NCBI RefSeq assembly: GCF_019334725.1
Contig: NZ_CP079818.1
Span: 620,001 to 684,000 of the forward strand
Direction of reading: 5' to 3'
DNA: 64,000 nt
Source: Neisseria perflava
GTDB taxonomy: Bacteria; Pseudomonadota; Gammaproteobacteria; Burkholderiales; Neisseriaceae
Below the pieces are notes generated by a model. It was given only the letters and a program-made list of their open reading frames with translations, was not told the DNA's origin and searched no databases. Positions 18,891 to 28,336 of this stretch are shown one piece after another. Each line of letters starts with the position of its first letter. Position 1 is the first letter of the stretch. The position numbers and the translations under genes are program-made.

Positions 18891-19154
18891 GCGTAGAGCC
18901 AATAATCGATAATTTAAAAACGTTTTATCTTTACGGTACAGTCCCTTGCTTTTGGAATGCCTGATGAATAAGGTTGAACTAAATATTCAGTCAGGCCGTC
19001 TGAAAACTGAGCAGGCAGATTGTTTCATTTTTGTTGTGCTTGAAATGCGCGCTTAGGGAAATTCAGCCGAATCAAACATGAAACAGGCTGTTTATGCTAA
19101 AATCGTAGCCCCATAAAAAATAAAAACAACGTCATTTTTAACTGAGATTATCCG

Positions 19155-22100
19155 ATGAAAAAAGAACACATTATGCAAAACGCTCCATCAGGCCGCCATC
19201 GCCTCATTCATGCAAGCATCGCTTCCGCTTTAGCCCTCATTAGCTTTTCCGTTCAGGCAAATCCCCAGCAATCTAAAGAAAAGAATGGTTTTGCCGAAAT
19301 TCCGTTTTACCTGAAAAACGTAAACGAGCCTATTGGCCAGCCCAGAGTCAAACACAATATTATGTTTTTGATTGATGACTCGGGCAGTATGTTGGCTGAT
19401 GCTAAGGGTGAATATCATGTAGATGATAAGAATAGAAAAATCAATATTGCAAAATCGGCATTAAAGAAGATTTTGGAGCGGTATAAAGATCAGTTTAACT
19501 GGGGCTTGCAGACTTTACATAATAATCCTCGGTATTGGAAATGGGATGAGGAAAAAAGGAAAAAGGATAATGCTCTTTACGCATATGCAGAATTGTCTAG
19601 CCCCGACGATGACAAAGGCGATATGAAGGATTCTGATGGCTTTACGGATGGTTCTGCCGGTCGAAACTGGGAATATGTCAGGAAAAAGGTAGACGAGATG
19701 TTGGCTTACCAAGCTACGCCGACAACGCGCCGTTATTATGAAGTTGTCAAAAATTTCGTTATTCCAAATATTAAATACCGTTGTCAAAAATCCTATGTTG
19801 TCGTGGTTTCTGATGGCGATGCCAATATGAGTTGTAGCAATCAGGCCTCTGGAGAAGACCCACGTAAATCTCCCAATACTAACTTCAATTATGACCGAAA
19901 ATATTATTATTCAAACTATTACCGTGCTATTGATCGTAGCTCGGATGAGGTCTATGAATATTTTGGGCCGTCTGAAGTAAAAGCTTATGAAAATAAACAT
20001 GGGCAAGGTAAGGAATTTTCAGGAATCGGCCTTAAAGGTGAAGTATATTTTGATCTGCCAAATTATGATCCGAGATTGGATACTCCTGAAGGGAAGAAAA
20101 AGTTTCAATGCCAATATACTGATTATGCAAAAGATGATGATTCAGGGGATTGGGTGCTTTTAGGTGAAAAAGATGGTAAACGAGAAGTCAAAGGCATTGG
20201 CGAAATTATTGTTCCTTATTGGGATAGGAACTATGAGGATGAAAAACGCGGTATGCGTTTCTTTAGCCAGACTTTGGCAGAAAAAGATATTAAACCTGCG
20301 ATTAAGTCAGAAAATCGTCTAGATGCTGCGATTAAGCCAGAGGATCGTCGAGATGCTGCAGGCAAGAGCTGGGATGGTGATCCAAGCGATCCTAAGGGCG
20401 TAGATTATAGCAAGCAATTGGTTCAGACTTTTACCGTGGGCTTTGGTGAGGGAATCTCTAAAGTCGGGAGAGATTATCTGGAAAAGGGTGCCAGTCGCCC
20501 GGAATGGTATTTCAATGCCTCAAAACCTGAAAAGTTGCTTGAGGCCTTTAAAACCATTATCGACAATATTGAAACTGACAGCAAAATAATGAAATTTGAA
20601 GGGGCAGCTTCAACTGCGCCGGTGACGACCAGTACAGGTATTCCCAATATGGCGGCAACGGTTCATTTAAATACCGGCTCTTGGAGCAGTCAGTTGCGGT
20701 TTTATAAATTAAACCGCAATGGTACGCCTATTAATACGACTGAGTTTGTTCAGCCATCATTTAATAACCGTCTTACTTTGGTTAATGATGGCAGTAAGAC
20801 CTATTTCATCGATAGAGTTGCAGATAATGAGGCTTCAAACGCCGATTTTGGCATTTCAGACGGCAGTGCGAAAGATGAGTTGAAGTTGGAATGGAAAAAT
20901 GCATTGCTGAAATGGACTGGCCGAGTAGGTAGTGATGAAACCATCAAAGCTGATGCAGAGGCAAAAGGTTATAACCAGTCTTATCGCATCCGTCCAACTG
21001 ATCCAGCTGACGCAAGTAAAGATGAGCGCAATTTGGGTGATATTTTGGACGGTTCAGTTGCTTCGATTGGCGATAAGCGCGATAACCGTCAAGAGTTTTT
21101 GGTCGCTGCTGCCAATGACGGCATGGTACATATTTTCCGTAATGGTACACCTAGCAATCCTTATGACTTGAAACTCAGCTATATTCCGGCAGGCATGGAG
21201 CGTGAGGACGATCAAGGTCAAGCGACAACTTTGGGCAAGGTTCTGAAGGATGTCGCTCGCGATGGTTACGGCTCCATCACGCCGCACCGCTATATGGTTA
21301 ATGGTGGCTTTGTTCTCCGCCAAACACATGATAAGCAAACCTTTATGTTTGGTGCGATGGGTCAGGGTGGACGTGGTGCGTATGCGTTGGATATTGGTGC
21401 AGTGGCGAACAGTGACCGTAGTGGTTGGAATAAGACTGTACCTTTGTTTGAAACAGAAAAAGGCTCTGGCAATAAGCTGGGTTATACCATTGGTTCGACA
21501 CAAATCGGCCGTGTTTCCATCAAGCGCGATACTACTCCAGTTAATCTGGAATCTGACGTGCGTTATGCAGGCTTCTTGGCCAGCGGTTATCGTACTGAAG
21601 ATGTGAACAGTGCAGATAATGAAACGGCTTTATATGTCTATGATATGACAGGTAAAGAGGCTGGGACGAAAGGTACAGGAAGTAATGTTTCTGACGCCGG
21701 TAAGCTCTTGGCTAAAATTCCTGTACCGGATGGCAAAGGCGGCCTCTCTACCCCTACTTTGGTAGATACCGATTTTGACGGCATTGTCGATATTGCCTAT
21801 GCCGGCGACCGTTACGGCAATATGTTCCGCTTTGACTTGAGAGGTGAAACACCGTCTGAATGGTCTGCGCAGATGATTTTCCAAGGTTCGGGTAATCAAC
21901 CGATTACGTCTGCGCCTGCGGTATCGCGCCGCAGTAAAGATAAGTATGTCGTTATTTTTGGTACGGGTAGCGAGATTTACCATAGCGAGCTGGATGTAGC
22001 GACACAGGACAATGCGGTGTACGGCATCTATGATGATACTTCCAAAGAAGCTGTTTTGGCTAAAAGCGATGAGCTGACCGGCCAAACTGTTCAAGCGGAC

Positions 22101-22706
22101 GGCGAATATATTTCTGTTACCAACAATAAGGTCAGCGAAGATCAAAAAGGTTGGAAGCTGGCGTTGGGTTCGGGTGAGCGGGTAACTGTCAAACCGACGA
22201 TGATTTTGCGTACAGCGGTGGTAACTATTCGCAAATACAAGCAGGAAGTCATACATACAAATTCTTCCAGTGCCGATGTTTGTTTGCCGGACAGTACGTC
22301 CACACAAACGACTGCAAAAACGATTATTCTGGGCGTCAATGCTGAAAACGGCGGCCGTTTGGGTTTGCGTGATGCGCGTATTTCCGATAAAAACCGCCAA
22401 TTCATCAAACGTGAAAACAACGGTCAAGTCTATTACGCCAGCGGTATGGTGTTTGACGGCGTGGTCAACTTTACTTATCTGAACGGCTCTAAGGCCGATG
22501 ATTCTCCGGTAACCGCCGATGGCGATAGCGGCGGCACGGGTACGGATAAAGAGTTGAACGCTACGCCGAGCGTGCCAAACAATAAATGTTTTGCAAACCA
22601 AGCCGAGCGCAGTCTGTTGACTAACTCTGATAAGATGCACAGTCTGAAAGTAGAAGGCCGGAAATGCGGACTCAAACGCATCAGCTGGCGTGAATTGTTC
22701 TTTTAA
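19155..22706 (+). CDS. pilC: Type IV pilus tip adhesin / assembly protein PilC (PilY1 family)
   Basis: PilC is an outer-surface and pilus-associated protein needed for piliation and adhesion. The 1183-residue product starts with a signal peptide ending near AQANPQ (residue 36). An N-terminal von Willebrand A-like region has the MIDAS motif DDSGSM near residue 75. The C-terminal half has the PilY1 beta-propeller pattern, with an EF-hand-like calcium loop D871-x-D873-x-D875-G-x-x-D879. The start could also be the Met at residue 7. Unlike the meningococcal and gonococcal pilC genes, there is no poly-G tract in the signal-peptide region. A diverged 30-bp tandem duplication lies at 20298-20357. 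Confidence 0.95.
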   Translation: MKKEHIMQNAPSGRHRLIHASIASALALISFSVQANPQQSKEKNGFAEIPFYLKNVNEPIGQPRVKHNIMFLIDDSGSMLADAKGEYHVDDKNRKINIAKSALKKILERYKDQFNWGLQTLHNNPRYWKWDEEKRKKDNALYAYAELSSPDDDKGDMKDSDGFTDGSAGRNWEYVRKKVDEMLAYQATPTTRRYYEVVKNFVIPNIKYRCQKSYVVVVSDGDANMSCSNQASGEDPRKSPNTNFNYDRKYYYSNYYRAIDRSSDEVYEYFGPSEVKAYENKHGQGKEFSGIGLKGEVYFDLPNYDPRLDTPEGKKKFQCQYTDYAKDDDSGDWVLLGEKDGKREVKGIGEIIVPYWDRNYEDEKRGMRFFSQTLAEKDIKPAIKSENRLDAAIKPEDRRDAAGKSWDGDPSDPKGVDYSKQLVQTFTVGFGEGISKVGRDYLEKGASRPEWYFNASKPEKLLEAFKTIIDNIETDSKIMKFEGAASTAPVTTSTGIPNMAATVHLNTGSWSSQLRFYKLNRNGTPINTTEFVQPSFNNRLTLVNDGSKTYFIDRVADNEASNADFGISDGSAKDELKLEWKNALLKWTGRVGSDETIKADAEAKGYNQSYRIRPTDPADASKDERNLGDILDGSVASIGDKRDNRQEFLVAAANDGMVHIFRNGTPSNPYDLKLSYIPAGMEREDDQGQATTLGKVLKDVARDGYGSITPHRYMVNGGFVLRQTHDKQTFMFGAMGQGGRGAYALDIGAVANSDRSGWNKTVPLFETEKGSGNKLGYTIGSTQIGRVSIKRDTTPVNLESDVRYAGFLASGYRTEDVNSADNETALYVYDMTGKEAGTKGTGSNVSDAGKLLAKIPVPDGKGGLSTPTLVDTDFDGIVDIAYAGDRYGNMFRFDLRGETPSEWSAQMIFQGSGNQPITSAPAVSRRSKDKYVVIFGTGSEIYHSELDVATQDNAVYGIYDDTSKEAVLAKSDELTGQTVQADGEYISVTNNKVSEDQKGWKLALGSGERVTVKPTMILRTAVVTIRKYKQEVIHTNSSSADVCLPDSTSTQTTAKTIILGVNAENGGRLGLRDARISDKNRQFIKRENNGQVYYASGMVFDGVVNFTYLNGSKADDSPVTADGDSGGTGTDKELNATPSVPNNKCFANQAERSLLTNSDKMHSLKVEGRKCGLKRISWRELFF
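20298..20357 (+). repeat. 30-bp tandem duplication inside pilC
   Basis: Two in-frame 30-base units (20298-20327 and 20328-20357) differ at about four positions. They encode AIKSENRLDA then AIKPEDRRDA, in the region between the VWA-like part and the propeller. Confidence 0.85.
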
Positions 22707-22724
22707 TCGGTAAGGCTTGAGTAT

Positions 22725-22755
22725 CGAGGCCGTCTGAATTGTTCGGACGGCCTTT
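22725..22755. terminator. Inverted DUS pair after pilC
   Basis: AGGCCGTCTGAA and TTCGGACGGCCT are separated by three bases and followed by TTTT. One base differs from a perfect DUS in the right arm. It is a likely terminator for pilC. Confidence 0.75.
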
Positions 22756-22906
22756 TCTGTTGAGTGGTAGTAATTGAGAGATGTTGGATTAAAAAAATAG
22801 AAAACCTTGTTTGTGGGTAAAACGGTTTGATTAAATTAAAAGCCTGGATAAGTCTAAACGGTAGGTTTTAGTCGTTTCTGCTTTCTGTTATTGAAATGAG
22901 AAGTTA

Positions 22907-22943
22907 AAAGGCCGTCTGAAAAGATATTTTCAGACGGCCTTTG
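22907..22943. terminator. Inverted DUS pair after the LytTR regulator gene
   Basis: AGGCCGTCTGAA at 22909-22920 and its complement at 22929-22940 give a stem with a short loop and T/A runs. It is placed to end the minus-strand regulator gene. Confidence 0.7.
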
Positions 22944-22974
22944 ATTTAAAAAGAGCTAGTTAAAGAGCGCATTG

Positions 22975-23709
22975 TTAGATGCTGTTTTTAATGATTTTCC
23001 TCAGGGTGGACAGTTGTCGGCGGCTGACGGGCAACGGGGTCGGAATATCGAGAATTTTTGCGCCCCATGTGGATGCGTATTCGTCGTTTTCGTCATCGTC
23101 CAATCGAATCAGGCTGTCGAGGGTGTGGCGGAAGACGAGGGCGTTGCGGTGGATGCGGATGACTTTGTCGCCCAGTAATTCTTCCCAGTAAACCAATGTT
23201 TTCGGTAATTCGTAGCTTTGACCGTCGCCGGTAAACAGATAGACGGTTTTGTGTTCCGCCATCAGATAACGCGCCTGTTGCCAGGGGATTTCAACCATGC
23301 GCTCGCGGTTGTACACTTTAAAATGGGTGAAACTGTCTGCTTTTTCGCGGTTTTTCTCGATGATGCGGTCAAGTGCGGTTTGCAGGCGGGTCATTTTGAT
23401 CGGTTTGAGCAGATAGTCTGCGGCAGCCAGCTCAAACGCGCGCAGGGCGTGTTCTTCGTAGGCTGTGGTGAAGACAATTTCCGGCTGGCGTTTGGCGGTA
23501 CGCTTGATGCGTTCGACAAACTCGAGACCGTCGATTTCCGGCATGCCGATGTCGGCAAAGACGATGTCGACTTCGTGGACGCTCAGCCACTCCAATGCTG
23601 GCATGGCATGGTGAAAGACGTTGAGCAGTACGACATTGCATTCTTCCAATAATACACGCAAGCGTTCTGCTGCTAATACTTCGTCTTCTACAATAATGGC
23701 ACTTGGCAT
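22975..23709 (-). CDS. LytTR-family response regulator (AlgR/LytR type)
   Basis: This is a two-component transcription regulator of the AlgR/LytR group. The 244-residue protein has an N-terminal receiver with acidic residues EDE at 8-10, the phosphoacceptor Asp at about 53 (VFADIGMPEIDG) and the Lys of LLKPI. A C-terminal LytTR DNA-binding domain spans about 135-240 (VEIPWQQARYLMAEHKTVYLF and VIRIHRNALV). The start at 23709 gives the standard receiver N-terminus; the frame extends upstream without family sequence. No histidine kinase is adjacent. Targets are unknown. Confidence 0.9.
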   Translation of the reverse strand: MPSAIIVEDEVLAAERLRVLLEECNVVLLNVFHHAMPALEWLSVHEVDIVFADIGMPEIDGLEFVERIKRTAKRQPEIVFTTAYEEHALRAFELAAADYLLKPIKMTRLQTALDRIIEKNREKADSFTHFKVYNRERMVEIPWQQARYLMAEHKTVYLFTGDGQSYELPKTLVYWEELLGDKVIRIHRNALVFRHTLDSLIRLDDDENDEYASTWGAKILDIPTPLPVSRRQLSTLRKIIKNSI

Positions 23710-23948
23710 AGCGGTATTTCTTTTTGTTGTATCGTGGGAGATCTGCCGCGCTTTGTCATCCTCAATAACGCGCCAGCCGTATGTTGTTGCAATCTTGAAA
23801 TTATCACTTCGCAACAATTTTAGGAAATTTTTAAAATATACATGATTTTTCGCTTCTTGGGCGAGATTTGGAATGAATCTGAAGATTACTTACATAATTT
23901 TATGAAATATTGTAATACCTAGAGTAATTTTGTTGTAATCGTGCTAAT

Positions 23949-24836
23949 TCATTTCGTGATAATGGACGATTTTGGGATTTTGTTCATTTGCCAGTGCACC
24001 ACCGCCCAATCGAGTAATTCTTGCGGACGGTTTACGGCGGGGGCATCGGGTAGGTTGAGATAGGTCAGGACTTGGCGGAGGAGTTGTTCTTTTTGATTCA
24101 AATCCAAAGCTGGGGCAAGGGTTTGTTTCGACCACTTTTGCCCTTGGCTGTTGGTTAATAGCGGCAGGTGGGCGTAGGATGGTGTGGGAACGCCGAGGCA
24201 TTGTTGCAGATAGATTTGGCGCGGCGTAGAAACGAGCAAGTCCTGACCGCGGACAATATGCGTTATGCCTTGATCGGCATCGTCGGCAACCACGGCAAGC
24301 TGATAGGCCCAATAGCCGTCGGCGCGAAGCAGGACAAAATCGCCGATGTCGTGTGCCAGATTTTGTGCGTAATGCCCGACAATGCCGTCTGAAAAACCGA
24401 TTACGTGATCGGGAACTTGAATACGCCATGCCGGCGTTTTGTTTTGCGTGTCGGGTCTTTGCTGTGGATTGCGGCAACGGCCGTTATACACAAATCCGTC
24501 TGCGCCCTGAGTTGCCACTGCCTGCCAGTCTTTGCGGCTGCAATAGCAGGGATACACCAGCCCGGCTGCTTTGAGGCGGTCGAGTGTGTCTTGATACAGG
24601 TCGTAACGGCGGCTTTGATAGGCGACTTCGCCGTCCCACTCAAAACCGAAAGCCTCAAGCGTGCACAAAATGTCGGCAGCGGCGCCGGGCATTTCGCGCG
24701 GGGGGTCAAGGTCTTCAATGCGGACCAGCCATTTGCCCTGATGGGCGCGCGCGTCGGCATAGGAGGCGACGGCGGTCAGCAGGGAGCCGATATGAAGCAG
24801 GCCGGTAGGGCTGGGGGCGAAACGTCCTATATACAT
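23949..24836 (-). CDS. gluQ: Glutamyl-Q tRNA(Asp) synthetase
   Basis: GluQ-RS is a truncated glutamyl-tRNA synthetase paralogue that attaches glutamate to the queuosine at position 34 of tRNA(Asp). The 295-residue product has the class I motif HIGS (residues 16-19 in PSPTGLLHIGSLL). The zinc-site cysteines are in CYCSRKDW and downstream GRC, and KWSKQ replaces the KMSKS loop. The C-terminal anticodon-binding domain of GltX is absent, as expected for this family. Confidence 0.95.
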   Translation of the reverse strand: MYIGRFAPSPTGLLHIGSLLTAVASYADARAHQGKWLVRIEDLDPPREMPGAAADILCTLEAFGFEWDGEVAYQSRRYDLYQDTLDRLKAAGLVYPCYCSRKDWQAVATQGADGFVYNGRCRNPQQRPDTQNKTPAWRIQVPDHVIGFSDGIVGHYAQNLAHDIGDFVLLRADGYWAYQLAVVADDADQGITHIVRGQDLLVSTPRQIYLQQCLGVPTPSYAHLPLLTNSQGQKWSKQTLAPALDLNQKEQLLRQVLTYLNLPDAPAVNRPQELLDWAVVHWQMNKIPKSSIITK

Positions 24837-24990
24837 GGCAGGGTGTTTATGTAAGGCAGGGTAAGTATGCCTGCACGGTATTCAAATCGTGATAGAAAAG
24901 GGCGTGCCGTACACGCCCGAATTTGGGTTTCAGACGGCCTGAGACTTTTCAAAATGATTTAAGTTTCAATCGGCCGTCTGTTTAATCCGC

Positions 24991-26046
24991 TTAAGCCAAG
25001 GGAGCCAGCAGTTTGGCGAAAGCGTCTTCAAATTGTTTCAAACCGTCTTCCTGCAAACGCGTTGCCAAAGTTTCGACATCAATGCCGAGTTTGGTGGTTT
25101 CGGCGAGCTGCGCTTGGGCTTCGTCCGTACCTTCGGTCAACGTGGCTTTGGCGGTACCGTGGTCGATAAAGGCTTTGAGTGTTGCATCGGGAACGGTGTT
25201 GACGGTATGGGCGCCAATCAGGCTGTCAACGTACAAAGTGTCAGGATAGGCAGGGTTTTTCACGCCTGTGGATGCCCACAAAAGTTGTACGCGGTTGGCA
25301 CCTTTTTCGGCAAGTGCGGCAAATTCGCTGCTGCCGAAGTATTGCGCCCAATCTTGATAGGCGGCTTTGGCCAGCGCGATGGCGACTTTGCCTTTGAGGT
25401 GGTCGGGCAGGGTGGCGTCCAACGCGGCATCGACACGGGAAATAAAGAAGCTAGCGACAACTTGGATATGGGAAACGTCGTGCCCTGCTTCCAAACGTTT
25501 GGCAATGCCGCGTGTGTAGGCTGCATAGGCTTTGAGGGTTTGGGTGCGGGAGAAGAGCAGGGTCAGGTTGACGCTGATGCCGTCTGAAACGAGGGTTTCG
25601 AGTGCTTCGATGCCTTCGTCGGTTGCCGGTACTTTAATCATGGCATTTTTACGGCCGATAGCGGCGTGCAGGCGGCGCGCTTCTTCAACCGTGCCTTGTG
25701 CGTCTTTGGATAATTCGGGCGAAACTTCGAGGCTGACGAAGCCGGTTTTGCCGCCGGTGGATTCGTGTTCGGTAAGGCATACGTCGCAAGCGGCTTGTAC
25801 GTCGGCAACCGCCATGGTTTCGTAGCGTTGTTTCGGGGTCAGGTCTTGCTGTTTGAGCGCGGCTACTTCGTCGGCGTACAGGGCATCGCCTGCAAAGGCT
25901 TTTTGGAAAATGGCAGGATTGGAAGTTACGCCGCACACGCCCTGTTTGAGCATTTCGGCCAATTCGCCGCTTTGTACCAGCGAACGGGAGAGGTTGTCCA
26001 ACCAGATTTGTTGTCCTAATGCTTTAACGTCCGATAAAATAGTCAT
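24991..26046 (-). CDS. tal: Transaldolase
   Basis: Transaldolase moves a dihydroxyacetone unit between sedoheptulose 7-phosphate and glyceraldehyde 3-phosphate in the pentose phosphate pathway. The 351-residue product has the N-terminal GVTSNPAIFQKA signature near residue 39. The Schiff-base lysine is K138 in NAMIKVPATDEG, and VSVNLTLLFS-type sequence follows. Its size fits the longer TalB-like group found in Neisseria and actinobacteria. Confidence 0.96.
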   Translation of the reverse strand: MTILSDVKALGQQIWLDNLSRSLVQSGELAEMLKQGVCGVTSNPAIFQKAFAGDALYADEVAALKQQDLTPKQRYETMAVADVQAACDVCLTEHESTGGKTGFVSLEVSPELSKDAQGTVEEARRLHAAIGRKNAMIKVPATDEGIEALETLVSDGISVNLTLLFSRTQTLKAYAAYTRGIAKRLEAGHDVSHIQVVASFFISRVDAALDATLPDHLKGKVAIALAKAAYQDWAQYFGSSEFAALAEKGANRVQLLWASTGVKNPAYPDTLYVDSLIGAHTVNTVPDATLKAFIDHGTAKATLTEGTDEAQAQLAETTKLGIDVETLATRLQEDGLKQFEDAFAKLLAPLA

Positions 26047-26180
26047 CTCTGATTCCTTTTACATAATAGGTTTGTTTGTGAAGTGGCGGTAATGCTACGC
26101 CGATTCGATGAATTTGAACAGTTTACAGCCGATTAATTTGGGCAAAACAAACCTAAATTCAAGCATGAAAGGCGGCTTTG

Positions 26181-27155
26181 ATGGCGGAAAACACACTTTA
26201 TCTCGACTGGGCGCGCGATGTATTGGATACGGAAGCTGAAGGTTTGCGTGAAATTGCGGCGGCTTTGAACCATGATTTTGTCCGTGCGGCGGAAGCGTTG
26301 TTGCACTGCAAGGGCAGAGTGGTCATTACCGGCATGGGCAAGTCCGGACACATCGGCCGCAAAATGGCGGCGACCATGGCTTCCACCGGTACGCCTGCGT
26401 TTTTCGTCCACCCTGCCGAAGCGGCGCACGGCGATTTGGGCATGATTGTGGACCACGATGTTGTGGTTGCCATTTCCAATTCCGGCGAAAGCGATGAAAT
26501 TGCGGCGATTATTCCGGCGTTGAAACGCAAAAACATCACGCTTATCTGCATCACTGCCCATCCGACTTCCACCATGGCGCGTCATGCCGATATCCATATT
26601 ACCGCGGCGGTTTCCAAAGAAGCCTGCCCGCTCGGCCTTGCGCCGACTTCCAGTACGACCGCCGTGATGGCGTTGGGCGATGCGCTGGCGGTTGTATTGT
26701 TGCGCGCACGCGCGTTCACGCCCGACGATTTTGCTTTAAGCCATCCGGCCGGCAGCTTGGGCAAACGCCTGCTGTTGCGTGTGGCGGATATTATGCACAA
26801 AGACGAAGCCCTGCCTGCCGTTTTGTTGGGTACGCCGTTGAAAGAGGCCATTGTCCGCATGAGTGAAAAAGGCTTGGGCATGTTGGCGGTAACCGATGCC
26901 GAAGGCCGTCTGAAAGGCGTATTTACCGATGGCGACTTACGCCGTCTGTTTCAAGAACGCGACAGCTTTGCCGGTTTGAAAGTGGACGACATCATGCACG
27001 CTTTGCCGAAAACCATCTCCGCCGACCGCCTGGCCACCGAAGCCTTGAAAGCCATGCAAAGCGGCCATGTGAACGGTTTGCTGGTGGTCGAAGAAAACGG
27101 CGTACTGATTGGCGCGCTGAACATGCACGATTTATTGATGGCACGAATTGTCTGA
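26181..27155 (+). CDS. kdsD: Arabinose-5-phosphate isomerase KdsD
   Basis: KdsD interconverts ribulose 5-phosphate and arabinose 5-phosphate, the first step towards Kdo for the LPS core. The 324-residue protein has an SIS domain (VVITGMGKSGHIGRK near residue 48, ISNSGESDE near 98) and two C-terminal CBS domains (about 205-324). The ATG at 26181 gives the family N-terminus MAENTLYLDWARD; a TTG one codon earlier is less likely. It heads the kdsD-kdsC-lptC-lptA-lptB run. Confidence 0.96.
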   Translation: MAENTLYLDWARDVLDTEAEGLREIAAALNHDFVRAAEALLHCKGRVVITGMGKSGHIGRKMAATMASTGTPAFFVHPAEAAHGDLGMIVDHDVVVAISNSGESDEIAAIIPALKRKNITLICITAHPTSTMARHADIHITAAVSKEACPLGLAPTSSTTAVMALGDALAVVLLRARAFTPDDFALSHPAGSLGKRLLLRVADIMHKDEALPAVLLGTPLKEAIVRMSEKGLGMLAVTDAEGRLKGVFTDGDLRRLFQERDSFAGLKVDDIMHALPKTISADRLATEALKAMQSGHVNGLLVVEENGVLIGALNMHDLLMARIV

Positions 27156-27221
27156 ATCGACGGCAAAAACGTTTTCAGACGGCCTTATGCTAGAATAGGC
27201 CGTCTGAAATAAGGAAACCTT

Positions 27222-27758
27222 ATGCAAAACCTCTCTTCCGACCTGCAACAACGCGCTTCAGGCATCAAACTGCTGATACTGGATGTAGACGGCGTTTTGA
27301 CCGACGGCCGCATTTTTATCCGCGACAACGGCGAAGAAATCAAATCGTTCCACACTTTGGACGGACACGGTTTGAAAATGCTTCAGAACAACGGCGTGCA
27401 AACGGCGATTATTACCGGCCGCGATGCGCCTTCCGTCGGTATCCGCGTGAAGCAGCTCGGTATCAACTATTACTTCAAAGGTATTCACGACAAACGTGCC
27501 GTCTACGCCCAATTGCGCGAACAGGCCGGCGTGGAGGAGCATGAGTGCGCCTTTGTCGGCGACGATGTTGTCGATTTGCCCGTGATGGTGCGTTGCGGAT
27601 TGGCGGTTGCCGTCCCTGAAGCGCATTGGTTTACTTTGCAATACGCCCATTATGTAACCGAACGTTCCGGCGGCGCAGGCGCGGTGCGTGAAGTGTGCGA
27701 TTTGATTATGCAGGCGCAAGGTACGCTTGAACCTGCTTTGAAAGAGTATGTACGATGA
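27222..27758 (+). CDS. kdsC: 3-deoxy-D-manno-octulosonate 8-phosphate phosphatase KdsC
   Basis: KdsC is the HAD-family phosphatase that releases Kdo from Kdo 8-phosphate. The 178-residue protein has the nucleophile motif LDVDGVLTDG near residue 19, the Thr-containing ITGRDAPSV and the Asp pair GDDVVDLPVM. The length is typical. The stop overlaps the lptC start by four bases (ATGA). Confidence 0.97.
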   Translation: MQNLSSDLQQRASGIKLLILDVDGVLTDGRIFIRDNGEEIKSFHTLDGHGLKMLQNNGVQTAIITGRDAPSVGIRVKQLGINYYFKGIHDKRAVYAQLREQAGVEEHECAFVGDDVVDLPVMVRCGLAVAVPEAHWFTLQYAHYVTERSGGAGAVREVCDLIMQAQGTLEPALKEYVR

Positions 27759-28336
27759 AAATCAGATGGCGTTACGGAATCGCCTTTCCGCTGGTGTTGG
27801 CCGTTTCACTCGGCGCACTGGCGGCGTGGCTCGGCCGCATCAGCGAAGTGCAGGTCGAAGAAGTCGTCCTCAATCCGAATGAGCCGCAATATTCGATGAA
27901 AGGTATCAACGGCAAACGTTTTGACCAAGAAGGCCGTCTGAAAGAAGACCTGAGCGCGGCCGATGCCGTTCAATATCCCAATAGCGCGGACGTGCATTTG
28001 GACAAACCGCATCTTTCGTTTTACCGCGACGGCAGCCTGTTGTACGAAGTCGGCAGCGACAAGGCCGTGTACAATATCCAAAACAAAAAAGTCGTTTTTG
28101 AACAAAATGTTGTCTTAAACAAAGCAGCAGATGCCAAGCGTTTGGCCGGCATCGTCAAAACCGAACGTTTGAATGTCGATACCGAAGCACAATACGCCCA
28201 TACCGACAGCCCGGTTACTTTCCAATACGGACAGTCCGGCGGTCAGGCAAACGGCATGACTTATGACCACAAAACCGGTTTGCTGAATTTCCCTTCCAAA
28301 GTGAAAGCCACAATTTATGATACAAAAAATTTGTAA
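27755..28336 (+). CDS. lptC: LPS export protein LptC
   Basis: LptC is the single-span inner-membrane protein that passes LPS from LptB2FG to the LptA bridge. The 193-residue product has one N-terminal helix (about 7-26) and a periplasmic beta-jellyroll region with the YSMKGINGKRFDQEGRL pattern. An internal DUS encodes EGRLK. The start overlaps kdsC, and lptA begins 20 bases before its end. Confidence 0.94.
   Translation: MKIRWRYGIAFPLVLAVSLGALAAWLGRISEVQVEEVVLNPNEPQYSMKGINGKRFDQEGRLKEDLSAADAVQYPNSADVHLDKPHLSFYRDGSLLYEVGSDKAVYNIQNKKVVFEQNVVLNKAADAKRLAGIVKTERLNVDTEAQYAHTDSPVTFQYGQSGGQANGMTYDHKTGLLNFPSKVKATIYDTKNL

Larger units (their letters stand above)
18672..19154. other. Divergent carA-pilC intergenic region
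   Basis: The carA half holds a promoter, a 180-base leader and an intrinsic-terminator-like hairpin. Single DUS copies lie near 18721 and 18993. The pilC half is AT-rich, with TAAAAT at 19098-19103 as a possible -10 but no convincing -35. No poly-G or other homopolymer likely to slip was seen. Confidence 0.5.

Noticed and set aside
21630..22640. Open frame of 336 codons opposite pilC
   Set aside because: It is antisense to the conserved PilC propeller; its composition is that of a shadow frame.
23371..23379. AAGTGCGGT (Haemophilus uptake core) inside the LytTR regulator gene
   Set aside because: It lies in coding sequence of neisserial composition, lacks the extra leading A, and about one chance match is expected per 128 kb of both strands combined, so this is likely chance.
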